Origin: JBFWWP01 sp050246115
Lineage (GTDB): Bacteria > Planctomycetota > UBA8108 > UBA1146 > JAJFFE01
Assembly: GCA_050246115.1 (NCBI GenBank)
Contig: JBFWWP010000021.1
Location: forward strand, 1-64,000
Reading direction: 5' to 3'
Length of the DNA stretch: 64,000 nt
Position numbers and translations under genes: made by a program. The notes beneath the pieces were generated by a model. The model did not search any database. It was not told the origin of the DNA and saw nothing but the letters and a program-made list of their open reading frames with translations. Below, piece by piece: positions 16,051 through 25,323 of the stretch (positions are counted from its first letter, which is position 1; every line of letters starts with the position of its first letter).

Positions 16051-17961
16051 TCAGTTTCTCGAACCCGCCCCGCCCTTCGGCCGCGACTCGACCGGCGGTG
16101 ACAGAGAGTCGGCGCCGGCTTCGCGTTCCACGCGAGTGCCCATGCCGCGCACCAAGCGGAGGTCCGCGACGCCGGTTGGCAACGCGAACGTTTCCTCGGC
16201 TCCGTTCGGCCAGCGAACGCCGATCGTGCCAGCAATGGTTCGGGTGCCGAGCCCCACGTGGATCCGCGGGTCGCTGCTGGACTGGAACGACGACTGTCGG
16301 CGGACCTCGTAGAGACCGCGCCAGTCGCCGACGGAGATCACGAGTCGCGCCCCCAGGGCTTGACGATTCGCCCCCGGCTGCTCGAGCGTGATTGCCACTC
16401 GACGAAACTGCGGTGGAGAGTGATTCTCGTAGAGGGACGGCGGCGCGTTCAAGTGCGCCACCAAGATGTCCACGTCCCCATCGTTGTCCAAGTCTCCGAA
16501 GGCGGCCGCCCGGCTCACGGTCTTGGCCCGAATCCCGAGTTCACTGCCCCGTTCGTCGAAGCGCACGGCTTCCCCTTCACGACGTCCGACGAACAAGTGA
16601 TCGCGTTGCGCGTAGCCGGGGGACTTGCTGTCTCCGTCGGCCTCGCGGTAGACATGCCCGTTGGCGACGAAGACATCCACGACGCCATCGCCGTCGAAGT
16701 CGCGCAACCCAACGCCCCACGACAACGCCTCACGGCTGACGCTCCCGAAGCCGACGTGCTCGGGGCGATCGAAGAACGCCCCGTGTCCATCATTCAAGAA
16801 CACGTTGTTCGACTCTTGCTCGAAGTTGGTCACGACGAGGTCGAGGTGACCGTTCCCGTCGAGGTCGGCGGCGTCGACGCCCATGCACGCCTGCTCCTCA
16901 CCGTTCTCGTTGTAGGCGACTCCGGCCACGAAGGCGATCTCCTCGAAGCGATCCCCGTGGTTCTCGAAGAGGAAGTTGGGACTGGCGTCGTTGGCGACGA
17001 AAATGTCGGGGCGATGATCACCGACCAAGTCTGCGATCAGGACGCCGAGCCCGAACTGGGGTGCGGGGGAGCCGAGGCCCCACTTCTCGCCGGCTGGCTC
17101 GAACGTGCCGTCGCCGCGGTTGAAGTAGACACCGTCGGGCGTCGCCGGAAACCCGCGGGGGCCGCACGGGATCGCGACGCCGCGGTACAAGCAGGACCAA
17201 CCGGGCAGGCCGTGGCGCGGTGGGGAGGCGAAGTCGAACTGCAGGTAGCGCGCAATGTAGACATCGAGATCGTCGTCGCCATCGAGATCCGCAAAGGCGG
17301 CACTGGTGCTCCAGCCAGTACCGTCGATCCCGGAACGTGCGGTCACGTCCTCGAGGCGGCCTTCGCGATTGCGTAGGAGTCGGATCTGGCCGTAGCCAGT
17401 GATCAGCAAGTCATCCCAGCCGTCCCCGTCGATATCGGCCGCGGCCACTCCCGAGGCCCAGCCGAAGGCCGGAACCTCGAGCGCCACGGGCTCGAAGCGT
17501 AGCCCCCCGAGGTTGCGGTACAGGTGGCAACCGAACCCGGGCTCACCGGTTCGGTGGCGCTCGACGGTAGATCCCGAGGTGAGGAAGACGTCGAGCAGGC
17601 CATCGTGGTCGAGGTCGAACAGCGCCGCACCGATGGCTTTGACGTCCACGATATAGCGTTGCTCTGGCCCTCCGGACCGCTGAGCCTGGGTGAGCCCCGC
17701 TCGCTCCGCCACGTCCTCGAAGTGCCACGGGGCGGGCGCTTCCGGTGCGGGGCTCGGAATGGGGGCCGGCTGAGCTGCGAGCGCGGACCCCCACAGGAGC
17801 AAGGCGCCAAAGGTCAGCGTACGATCCCACACTGATGCGGCTCGACTGGCAACGCTGGCGAACGAGAGCCGTCCGCTCGTGCGCAAGGTCCGGCGACTCG
17901 CGTTGGCATCGGCGGCCAAGTCCGGCGAGCGCCACGCCGATGCCGCAGTGATCGAATCCAT
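16051..17961 (-). CDS. Exported CRTAC1-type protein (FG-GAP repeats plus ASPIC/UnbV domain)
   Basis: The ATG at 17961 is chosen because AAAGG lies seven bases upstream and the frame further upstream is compositionally odd. The product has 636 residues with a long basic N-region and a signal-like WDRTLTFGALLLWGSALAAQ. The body is a series of FG-GAP/VCBS-type calcium-binding loops (FDLDHDGLLDVFLT, DIDGDGWDDLLITG, DLDGDDDLDVYIA, DFDGDGVVDVFVANGH, DLDNDGDVDILVAH), the pattern of a beta-propeller. The C-terminal ~100 residues form the ASPIC/UnbV domain (NRQALGARLVI...SSFQSSSDPRIHVGLG...VRWPNG). Function in bacteria is unclear; a calcium-dependent surface or adhesive protein is likely. Confidence 0.88.
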   Translation of the reverse strand: MDSITAASAWRSPDLAADANASRRTLRTSGRLSFASVASRAASVWDRTLTFGALLLWGSALAAQPAPIPSPAPEAPAPWHFEDVAERAGLTQAQRSGGPEQRYIVDVKAIGAALFDLDHDGLLDVFLTSGSTVERHRTGEPGFGCHLYRNLGGLRFEPVALEVPAFGWASGVAAADIDGDGWDDLLITGYGQIRLLRNREGRLEDVTARSGIDGTGWSTSAAFADLDGDDDLDVYIARYLQFDFASPPRHGLPGWSCLYRGVAIPCGPRGFPATPDGVYFNRGDGTFEPAGEKWGLGSPAPQFGLGVLIADLVGDHRPDIFVANDASPNFLFENHGDRFEEIAFVAGVAYNENGEEQACMGVDAADLDGNGHLDLVVTNFEQESNNVFLNDGHGAFFDRPEHVGFGSVSREALSWGVGLRDFDGDGVVDVFVANGHVYREADGDSKSPGYAQRDHLFVGRREGEAVRFDERGSELGIRAKTVSRAAAFGDLDNDGDVDILVAHLNAPPSLYENHSPPQFRRVAITLEQPGANRQALGARLVISVGDWRGLYEVRRQSSFQSSSDPRIHVGLGTRTIAGTIGVRWPNGAEETFALPTGVADLRLVRGMGTRVEREAGADSLSPPVESRPKGGAGSRN

Positions 17962-18623
17962 GCTGGCCTTTCTGTCGGGAGTCTGGGCCGCGAGTCCACG
18001 CCACGCGGATTCGAGCGTGCTCCATGGGGCAGACCCGAAGAGTGTAGGAGTGGCCCCCGGCGAGGGCCAGGGCGCGTCAGTCTCCGGGTCCGACGGCGGT
18101 CGCTCGCAAACCGGGTCACTCGCGTTCCAGGCATCGCTCTGGAGCCGACTTGGGGACGCCGGGAAGCCGCGGAACCCGAGTCTCGGGGTCGCGATGATTC
18201 GACAAGAAAGTTGAAGCCAAGAGGCACAGTTCCAGCCCGCGGTTTGACTTCCGATGCTTTCGCTGGTGCAATTGGGCCTTCGGGTCGAGAAACACAAGCA
18301 AGGGAGGCGTGCGCTGCCGTTTGCTCGCCGAGGCTCTCCGAGTCCCGTGGGCAGACGACGAGTACGGTGGAGGGTTCGTTCCGTCGGGCAAGATCCGAGT
18401 TGGGTCGCGAGGTCGAAACGGGGCGCGCGTCGTTCGACGCGGCACCGCCCTCGAGTTGCGACCTGCGGCGAAGCGCCGCGACGGCCGGCTTTCCTCCGAA
18501 CGTTCGTGCGGTCACAAATGGGGGTTCGGGTTCCGAGCGGAGCCTGGAACCGGGCGGGGGTGCTGGACTGACGGAACGGTCCAGCCGCCAGTGTCGGGTC
18601 TCGAGAACGAAGGAGGGGTGCGA
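17962..18623. other. Divergent intergenic region
   Basis: About 660 bases separate the starts of two divergent exported-protein genes, so both promoters must lie here. Frames on each strand are open because of high GC but are Arg/Pro-rich and lack family features. No promoter is assigned with confidence. Confidence 0.5.
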
Positions 18624-21600
18624 GTGTTGCGCACTTGTACTTGGATCCTCTGCGTCATCGGCTTGAGCGTTGGTTTCACGGGGGCGGCTAGCGCCCAGGT
18701 TTGGATCGACTGGCAGGAAGTCACTTCCACCAACTTGGTCGCGGCGCCCAACCTCGGCCTCAACGACGTCGAAGAGAAGGACTACATCGTCGGCGATTTC
18801 GATCAAGACGGCGATCCGGATGTCATCTGCGTCCGCAAGTTGCCGTTCACCAGTTTCGGTCCGCGTACGAACGTGCTGTTCATGAACGTGAGCGGCGTGC
18901 TCACCGACATGACCGCTACGCTCTGTCCCGACTTCTTGACGCCGGACAACGCGCGCGACGTCATGACGGGCGACTTCGACGGCGACGGTTGGATCGATTT
19001 CGTGGTTGGCAACGCCGGCAACGACGGAAACCCCGGCCAGCAACCCAGGATCTTCATGAACCTGGGCGTGAACGGCTCGGGCCAGTGGCAGGGTTTTGAC
19101 GAAGAAGCGAGCCGCCTGCCGGTCCTTTTCGGACCGGGTGGGGTGCAGCCCAACGTATGTGCGGTCGGCGTTGGCGATGTCACCGGCAACGGCGTGGACG
19201 ATGTCTACATCGTCGACTACAACAACACCATGGAGGACAAGCTCCTCATCAACAACGGCTCCGGCATCTTCACCGACCAGACGACGTCGCGCCTGTCGAC
19301 GGCCTTCGTCCAGTCGGCTTTCGGAACGGCCGGAATGATCGTGGATGTCAACGCCGACGGCTTCATGGACATCGTGAAGGATCCGCAGGGCGGCATTCGG
19401 GTGGCCTACAACGATGGCACCGGCAACTTCTCGGTGACCCAGGAACTGCCGGTCTCGGCCGCCTATCACTTCGACGTGGGTGACTTGAACAACGACGGCA
19501 AGAACGACGTCTTCTCGGTGCAGGACGGTCAGGACAAGTATCTGATCAACAACTCCGCGCCGGGCGCCGCGCCCGTTGCTTGGGGCGAGTTCGCGACTTC
19601 GGTCAGCCCCTTGACCGCCGGGTTCGGTGGCAACGTGCACATCGTGGACTTGGACAGCGACGGCGACAGCGACGTGGTGGTGGCCGATACCGATACGGAC
19701 GTGTCGGGCTGCTCGCGTCGGCTCGCGTTTCTGCGCAACAACGGCGCGACGCCGAATCCATCGATTCAGGACCCCTACACCTGTCAGCCCGGTGGGGGCG
19801 CGGGATGCCTGCCGCTCCACCAGGCTGGCACGCACGACGTCGCCGTGGCCGACTTCAACCTCGACGGCGCACCTGACATCTTGATCGGGCACTGCACCGG
19901 CACGCGCCTGTTCTTCCAAGTCCCCCCGGTTCCGCCGGTGCTGCCGATCTCGGCACTCACCTGCACTCAGATGACCTTGGATGTCGCGTTGTCTTGGAAC
20001 AACGGTCAGGCGTACGACGCGCTGACCGTGAGACGGGACGGTGTGATCGTCGCGAACCTTTCGGGGGCCGCCTCGTCCTATACCGACCTCGCTCCGAGCG
20101 CCGGGAATCACTCCTACTCGATCGTTGGATCGTCCGCGAGCTTGAGCAGCGCACCCATCTCTTGCGTGGTGTTCGTCAGCACGGTGACTCCGGCGACCAA
20201 CGTCACGTGTGTGCAGTTCGACGCCGATGTCCAACTGCAGTGGCAGAATGGCGGCGGGGTCGGCGGGGGCAGCTACGCCAACGTCGAAGTACGCCGCGGC
20301 GGCGATCTCATCGCACTGTTGCCGGGCAACGCCCAACAGTACCTCGATGTCGGGCCGCCACTCGGTCTCGCGCTGTACTCGATCACCGGCGTCATTGGCG
20401 GCGACTCGAGCGCGCAGGCGTCGTGCGTGATCAACGTGGCACCCACCAACGCCACGGACCTGGTGCTCGACTTCACCCAAGACGATGCCGGTGCGACTCC
20501 GTCCGCGGGCGCGATCGCCGAAGCTCTCGGGGCCAACGCCCGCGTGGTCAACCTCGCGATCGTCAGTTCGGTGACAGAGCTCTTGACGCTCAACATCGAC
20601 ATGGACGACTTCGAGCGGGTCTGGGTGGAGCTGGGCACGTTTCCGAACAACAAGGTCTTGAGTCCGGCCGAGGGCACGCTCCTGGCCAACTACGTCACCA
20701 ATGGCGTCGGCGGTTCGGATCTCTACCTGAGCGGCGGCGATACGTTCTTCTTCGATCCGCAGACCGCACTGCACGGGCTGCTGGCACTCGACGCAACGGC
20801 CGACGGCTTCGGCAGCGTGGCCAACGTGCAGGGTGTTGCCGCTGCCAACTGCGACTTGTCGAGCTTCACGACGAAGGTGTTCAATGGTGAGGACGACTCG
20901 GTCGACCGCTTGGTAGCGACCGGCACCGGCGAGAGCATCCTGCGCGCGAACGTCGGCGGCAACCAGTACTTCACCGGTGTGTTCACGGACGTCCCGAACG
21001 GCGGCGCGATCATCGCGCAGAGCTGCGAACTCGGGGGGATCGGTGCCCCGCACGATCGCCAAGATCTCGTGCTGGCATACCTCCATTGCTTCCCGTCGGG
21101 CTTCCCACCGCCAGTGGCGTCGTTCACGGCCTCGCCGATGTCGGGCGTAGTGCCTCTCACGGTCAACTTCACGAGTACCTCGACCGGGTTCGTCGATAGC
21201 GCCACGTGGTTGTTCGGGGACGGTGGGATCGCGGTCGGTAACAGCGTGACCCACACTTACTTCGTCCCTGGCAGTTTCGAGGTCAGTCTGACGGTCGATG
21301 GCCCCGGCGGCACCGACATTCTGAGCGTGCCCGACGCCGTTACCGTTTTCCCCATGGGAGTCTTGTTCATTCGCGGTGACGCCAACAGCGATGGCTCGCT
21401 GAACATCGGAGACGCGGTGGCCATGCTCGACTACCTGTTCGGGGGTGGCTCGGTGACGTGCGAGAAGGCGTTGGACGCCAACGACGACGGGTCGCTGAAC
21501 GTCGCGGACGCGATTCGCGTGCTCAGCCACCTCTTCAGCGGGTCCGGCCCGCTGCCGGCGCCGTTCCCGACTTGCAACGGGGATCCGACGTCCGACAGCC

Positions 21601-21629
21601 TGACCTGTCTCGCGTCGTCCTGCCCGTAA
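18624..21629 (+). CDS. Exported FG-GAP, Cys-module, PKD and dockerin-like multidomain protein
   Basis: The GTG start at 18624 lies seven bases after a perfect AAGGAGG; the product has 1001 residues. A signal peptide (TCTWILCVIGLSVGFTGAASA) is followed by FG-GAP-type repeats (GDFDQDGDPDVICV, GDFDGDGWIDFVVGN, DLDSDGDSDVVVADTD) to about residue 430. Next are two Fn3-like modules with LSWNNGQAYDALTVRRDG and LQWQNGGG signatures, related to the modules of the giant protein at 51493. A domain of unknown type, a PKD domain (PLTVNFTSTSTGFVDSATWLFGDGG) and a dockerin-like pair of EF-hands (RGDANSDGSLNIGDAVAMLD, DANDDGSLNVADAIRVL) follow. The C-terminus ends in a Cys-containing tail, DPTSDSLTCLASSCP. 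It is probably a surface-attached adhesive protein. A strong terminator follows. Confidence 0.88.
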   Translation: MLRTCTWILCVIGLSVGFTGAASAQVWIDWQEVTSTNLVAAPNLGLNDVEEKDYIVGDFDQDGDPDVICVRKLPFTSFGPRTNVLFMNVSGVLTDMTATLCPDFLTPDNARDVMTGDFDGDGWIDFVVGNAGNDGNPGQQPRIFMNLGVNGSGQWQGFDEEASRLPVLFGPGGVQPNVCAVGVGDVTGNGVDDVYIVDYNNTMEDKLLINNGSGIFTDQTTSRLSTAFVQSAFGTAGMIVDVNADGFMDIVKDPQGGIRVAYNDGTGNFSVTQELPVSAAYHFDVGDLNNDGKNDVFSVQDGQDKYLINNSAPGAAPVAWGEFATSVSPLTAGFGGNVHIVDLDSDGDSDVVVADTDTDVSGCSRRLAFLRNNGATPNPSIQDPYTCQPGGGAGCLPLHQAGTHDVAVADFNLDGAPDILIGHCTGTRLFFQVPPVPPVLPISALTCTQMTLDVALSWNNGQAYDALTVRRDGVIVANLSGAASSYTDLAPSAGNHSYSIVGSSASLSSAPISCVVFVSTVTPATNVTCVQFDADVQLQWQNGGGVGGGSYANVEVRRGGDLIALLPGNAQQYLDVGPPLGLALYSITGVIGGDSSAQASCVINVAPTNATDLVLDFTQDDAGATPSAGAIAEALGANARVVNLAIVSSVTELLTLNIDMDDFERVWVELGTFPNNKVLSPAEGTLLANYVTNGVGGSDLYLSGGDTFFFDPQTALHGLLALDATADGFGSVANVQGVAAANCDLSSFTTKVFNGEDDSVDRLVATGTGESILRANVGGNQYFTGVFTDVPNGGAIIAQSCELGGIGAPHDRQDLVLAYLHCFPSGFPPPVASFTASPMSGVVPLTVNFTSTSTGFVDSATWLFGDGGIAVGNSVTHTYFVPGSFEVSLTVDGPGGTDILSVPDAVTVFPMGVLFIRGDANSDGSLNIGDAVAMLDYLFGGGSVTCEKALDANDDGSLNVADAIRVLSHLFSGSGPLPAPFPTCNGDPTSDSLTCLASSCP

Positions 21630-21641
21630 CCTGTCTTTGCG

Positions 21642-21687
21642 GAGACGGCCCCCGACTCGCGCTCCAGCGCGGGACGGGGGCCGTCTC
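21642..21687 (+). terminator. Rho-independent-type terminator after the FG-GAP/PKD/dockerin gene
   Basis: A perfect 13-bp stem, GAGACGGCCCCCG (21642-21654) with CGGGGGCCGTCTC (21675-21687), is followed by ATTCGACTTT. It begins about a dozen bases after the stop at 21629. Confidence 0.8.
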
Positions 21688-21733
21688 ATTCGACTTTAGC
21701 TCGTGATCACTTGGCCGAAGGAGTTCGTCGAAC

Positions 21734-23251
21734 ATGATCAAGGCGCGCCTGAAACTCTGCTTCGTCGTTGGCGCATGGCTGGCTGGCACGTTTCCCCTGT
21801 ACGCGCAGCTGCAACCGCCGGCGGCACCGCCCGAGAATCCCACGACTCCCGAGAAGGTGATTCTCGGCAAGTTCCTGTTCTGGGAGGAACAGCTCAGCTC
21901 GGACAACTCGGTCGCCTGTGGCACGTGTCACATTCCGAGTCACGGCGGGACGGATCCGCGCACACAGCAGCCCGAGTCCCGGCACCCCGGACCCGACGGG
22001 ATTTTCCAGACTTCGGATGATGCGGCAGGCTCGATTGGTGTGAACGCGCAGGACTGTAACGGAACCCCGCTCGATGACGGCACCTTCTTCCCCGAGCGGC
22101 AGGTGACGGGTCGGCGGGCGCCTACGTTCATTGGGATGTCGGACCTCAACACCGCGATTGCCGGACTGTTCTGGGACGGACGAGCCGAGGACCAGTTCTT
22201 CGACCCAGAGACCGGCGTGCTCGTGATCCCCAGTGGGGGCGCGTTCGAGTCGCAGGCCGTCGGACCGATTCTCTCGGATGTGGAGATGGGATGCGTCGGG
22301 CGCACTTGGGAGGATGTGCGGCAGAAACTGCAGCAATCCGTACCGATGGCGCTCGCCACCAACCTTCCGCCGGACATGCAAGCCGTTGTCGATCAAGTCC
22401 CGAGCCCGAGTTACCCGGATCTGTTCCAAGCGGCTTTCGGCACGCCCGATATCACGGCGCGGCGGATCGGATTCGCGATCGCGGCTTACGAGCGGACGCT
22501 GGTTCCCAATCAAACGCCGTTCGATGCGTTCTTGGCGGGCGACTTGTTTGCGCTCACCCCGAACCAGCTCGAAGGCCTGGACGTGTTCAACGATCGCTGT
22601 CAGGTCTGCCACGACCGCAATCTTCTGAGCGACCAGGACTTCCACAACATTGGCGTGAGCGATGAGAACCTGGACATCGGCCGCGAGGCGCACACGCTGC
22701 TGCCGAGCGATCGAGGCAAGTTCAAGACCCCGCCGCTGCGAAACGTGGCGCTGCGCGCCCCGTACTTCCACGATGGCGGCAAGGCCGACCTGATCGAGGT
22801 GCTGAACTTCTACAACGCCGGCGGCGACTTCGCGAACGCGAACATTGCCACCGAGTTGCCGGGGTTCGTGACCACCCCGATGACCAACACCGAGATCCTC
22901 AAGGTGATCGACTTCCTCGAGAACGCCCTCACGGACCAGCGGGTAGCCGACGAACTGCACCCGTTCGATCGTCCTCAGTTGCAGACCTTCTTCCGACGGG
23001 GCGACAGCAACCGGGATGGTGCGGTCGACGTTGCCGACGCCGTGCACGTGCTCGACTACCTGTTCGTGGGCACCGTGCTGGTGTTGCCTTGCGGGGATGC
23101 AACCGACGCCAACGACGATGGGCTCGTCGACATTGCCGACCCGGTCGTGATCGTCTCGCGGCTCTTCGACAATCAGCCGCCCCTGCCGACGCCGAGCGAC
23201 ACTTCGATTGGCCCGGACCCCACGCCGGACGCGCTCGGTTGTCGCCCCTGA
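21734..23251 (+). CDS. Diheme cytochrome c peroxidase/MauG-like protein with dockerin-like tail
   Basis: The ATG at 21734 has AAGGAG 11 bases upstream. After a signal peptide (LCFVVGAWLAGTFPLYA) come two c-type heme motifs, CGTCH at residues 62-66 and CQVCH at 289-293, each in typical di-heme peroxidase context (GKFLFWEEQLSSDNSVACGTCH; KFKTPPLRNVALRAPYFHDG). Such enzymes act in the periplasm or at the surface, reducing peroxide or oxidising a partner protein. Residues ~425-505 are unusual for the family: a dockerin-like EF-hand pair (RGDSNRDGAVDVADAVHVLD, DANDDGLVDIADPVVIV) and the tail DPTPDALGCRP. This suggests anchoring to the outer surface or to another protein. It lies 47 bases after the upstream gene's terminator, so it may be transcribed separately. 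Confidence 0.9.
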   Translation: MIKARLKLCFVVGAWLAGTFPLYAQLQPPAAPPENPTTPEKVILGKFLFWEEQLSSDNSVACGTCHIPSHGGTDPRTQQPESRHPGPDGIFQTSDDAAGSIGVNAQDCNGTPLDDGTFFPERQVTGRRAPTFIGMSDLNTAIAGLFWDGRAEDQFFDPETGVLVIPSGGAFESQAVGPILSDVEMGCVGRTWEDVRQKLQQSVPMALATNLPPDMQAVVDQVPSPSYPDLFQAAFGTPDITARRIGFAIAAYERTLVPNQTPFDAFLAGDLFALTPNQLEGLDVFNDRCQVCHDRNLLSDQDFHNIGVSDENLDIGREAHTLLPSDRGKFKTPPLRNVALRAPYFHDGGKADLIEVLNFYNAGGDFANANIATELPGFVTTPMTNTEILKVIDFLENALTDQRVADELHPFDRPQLQTFFRRGDSNRDGAVDVADAVHVLDYLFVGTVLVLPCGDATDANDDGLVDIADPVVIVSRLFDNQPPLPTPSDTSIGPDPTPDALGCRP

Positions 23252-23304
23252 TCGTCGACTCGCAGGGACGGCCTGCGAGGGTCGTCCCTCCGAGGCAGCG
23301 ACTG

Positions 23305-23342
23305 GGCCCGAAGCAAGCGCATGCCCGCGCTGGCTTCGGGCC
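23305..23342 (+). terminator. Hairpin after the diheme peroxidase gene (first half of second repeat family, copy A)
   Basis: GGCCCGAAGC at 23305 pairs with GCTTCGGGCC ending at 23342, through an imperfect middle, and is followed by TCGTTTCTTCC. The T-rich 3' side supports terminator function. The same hairpin sequence recurs inverted at 42997-43033. Confidence 0.65.
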
Positions 23343-23401
23343 TCGTTTCTTCCCGAAGGGGCTTTCGCAAGCCCCCTCGTGGCCGCGCACAGCCGCTTCC
23401 C
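23305..23401 (+). repeat. Second dispersed repeat family, copy A
   Basis: Two consecutive hairpin-forming segments: GGCCCGAAGCAAGCGC...GCTTCGGGCC, then CGAAGGGGCTTTCGCAAGCC followed by a CCTCGTGGCCGCG stretch. The reverse complement of 42932-43033 shows the same two segments in the same order with scattered substitutions, and parts recur near 44103 and 44937. Confidence 0.65.
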
Positions 23402-23454
23402 CATCACCCACGAATGCTGACCTTCGGCTTCGTGGCGCGACGCGCGAGCTGGAG

Positions 23455-25320
23455 TTGCTTGCGAATGCGCTTGATTGGAGACTCGGTGGGTCGGTTTCGG
23501 GCGTTCAGCGAGCGCGCCCCCTGCGGCGCCCATCGCCTGCTCGCGCTACCCCGGCGCGGGCCGCTGCAGCGTGCGTCGGGGCTTTCCGGGCTGGGACGCT
23601 CCGGGCGTCAACGGTCCGGTTGGGGTTCGGGCTGGCGCTCGCGCTCTTCCTCCTCTGCGTTGGATTCGCTGCGGAATCGCCAGACTCGCGGCCTGCGGAC
23701 CCGGGGCTGCGGTTTCGGCCGGAGGTACTGCCGTATCCCCACCACAAGGGAGGGTCGGGCAGAAGGTACATCGTCGAGACCATGGGGTCTGGGGTCGGTT
23801 TGATCGATTTCGACGTCGACGGGGATCTCGACATCTACCTGCTGAATGGCGCGCCGCTACCCGGTTGCACGGAGCCGAGGGCGACGAACTTCCTGCTCCG
23901 AAACCTTGGAGACGGAACGTTCAAAGAGGTTGCGGGCGAGGTTGGGCTCGCTGGCAGCGGCTATGCCATGGGCTGCGCGATCGGCGACTACGACAACGAC
24001 GGCGACCCAGACTTGTACGTGACTTGCTTCGGGGCCAACCAGCTCTATCGCAACGACCGAGGAAGATTCGTCGAAGTGGCGGAGGCCGCAGGAGTCGCCG
24101 ATTCGCAGTGGGGGGCGAGTGCGGCCTTCGCGGATCTCGACGGCGATGGTTGGTTGGATCTCTACGTCACCAACTACCTCACCTTCACCATCGACACCCA
24201 CCGCGAGTGCACTCTGGGCAGCGGGATCCCAGCGTACTGTTCCCCAGACGCGTATCCCGGGGCTGCCGACCGGCTGTTTCGAAATCGACGAGACGGGACC
24301 TTCGAAGACGTTTCGGAACGCGCCGGCATCGCACTTCCCGGGGGGAAGGGGCTAGGCGTGGTTTGCGTGGACGCAGATCGCGATGGGCGCGTCGACTTGT
24401 ACGTGGCCGAGGATGGGGTTCCGAATCGCCTGTTTCTCAATCGTGGCGACTTTCGCTTCGAGGACGCGACCTGGACCGCGGGGGTCGGTTTCAGCGAAGA
24501 CGGGCTGGCCCAAGCCGGCATGGGGGTGGTCGCGGCGGATTTCGACGAAGACGGCTTTCCGGACTTTTTCGTGACGAACTTGTCGGGCGAGACCAACGTG
24601 TTCTACCGCGGCGGCCCCGGGGCGTTGTTCGAAGATCAGACCGTGGCGGTGCGATTGGGGCCGCCGAGTCTGCTGGCGACGGGGTTCGGGACGGTGGCTG
24701 CGGATTTCGACCACGATGGAGATCAAGATCTGTTCGTCGCCAACGGGCATATCATCGACAACGTGCGCGAGTTCTATGACTGTTACGACTACGCGCAGCC
24801 CGACCACTTCTATCGCCATGACGGTGCGGTGTTCACGGAGACCGGTGGCAAGTCGCTGTCGACGCCGTTGCCTCCGGCTCCGAGTCGAGGGGCAGCCTGT
24901 GGGGATCTCGACGGCGACGGCGATCTCGACTTGGTCGTGACCGTATGCGACGGCGCGTCCTACATCTACTGGAACTTGCGACTCGCCGCGCGCGCGGGCG
25001 AAGCACCGGAGCGCGCCTCCTGGATCGCCTTCGACCTCGAGGGGAAGCGCTCGAACCGAGACGCGATCGGAGCGCGCGTCGAACTCGCGTGTGGCAGTCG
25101 CGTGTTCCGTCGCGAGGTCGTGGGGGGCGGATCCTATCTGTCCGCGAGCGATACGGTCGTTCACTTCGGTCGGGGGGCGTGCGCGGCGATCGACAGTGTG
25201 AAGGTGCGCTGGCCGAGCGGTCACGTTCAGGAGTTGGCGGTGACGGAACTCGAGTGGGGGCGGGTTCACCGCGTCCGTGAGACGACTCCGGCCGACCCGC
25301 AAGAGCGAGGGCAGGACTGA
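23455..25320 (+). CDS. Exported CRTAC1-type protein (FG-GAP repeats plus ASPIC/UnbV domain)
   Basis: The start is uncertain because no in-frame ATG precedes the mature region. The TTG at 23455 is used here, giving 621 residues with a long Arg/Ala-rich N-region before the signal-like helix VRLGFGLALALFLLCVGFAA; TTG 23620 is the shortest option. The body has FG-GAP-type loops (DFDVDGDLDIYLLNG, DYDNDGDPDLYVTC, DLDGDGWLDLYVTNY, DADRDGRVDLYVAEDG, DFDHDGDQDLFVANGH, DLDGDGDLDLVVTV). The C-terminal ASPIC/UnbV segment has RDAIGARVELACG...VVGGGSYLSASDTVVHFGRG...KVRWPSG. The stop is three bases from the next start, so it is co-transcribed with the TPR protein. It resembles the proteins at 16051 and 36514 in layout. 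Confidence 0.85.
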   Translation: MLANALDWRLGGSVSGVQRARPLRRPSPARATPARAAAACVGAFRAGTLRASTVRLGFGLALALFLLCVGFAAESPDSRPADPGLRFRPEVLPYPHHKGGSGRRYIVETMGSGVGLIDFDVDGDLDIYLLNGAPLPGCTEPRATNFLLRNLGDGTFKEVAGEVGLAGSGYAMGCAIGDYDNDGDPDLYVTCFGANQLYRNDRGRFVEVAEAAGVADSQWGASAAFADLDGDGWLDLYVTNYLTFTIDTHRECTLGSGIPAYCSPDAYPGAADRLFRNRRDGTFEDVSERAGIALPGGKGLGVVCVDADRDGRVDLYVAEDGVPNRLFLNRGDFRFEDATWTAGVGFSEDGLAQAGMGVVAADFDEDGFPDFFVTNLSGETNVFYRGGPGALFEDQTVAVRLGPPSLLATGFGTVAADFDHDGDQDLFVANGHIIDNVREFYDCYDYAQPDHFYRHDGAVFTETGGKSLSTPLPPAPSRGAACGDLDGDGDLDLVVTVCDGASYIYWNLRLAARAGEAPERASWIAFDLEGKRSNRDAIGARVELACGSRVFRREVVGGGSYLSASDTVVHFGRGACAAIDSVKVRWPSGHVQELAVTELEWGRVHRVRETTPADPQERGQD

Positions 25321-25323
25321 GTC

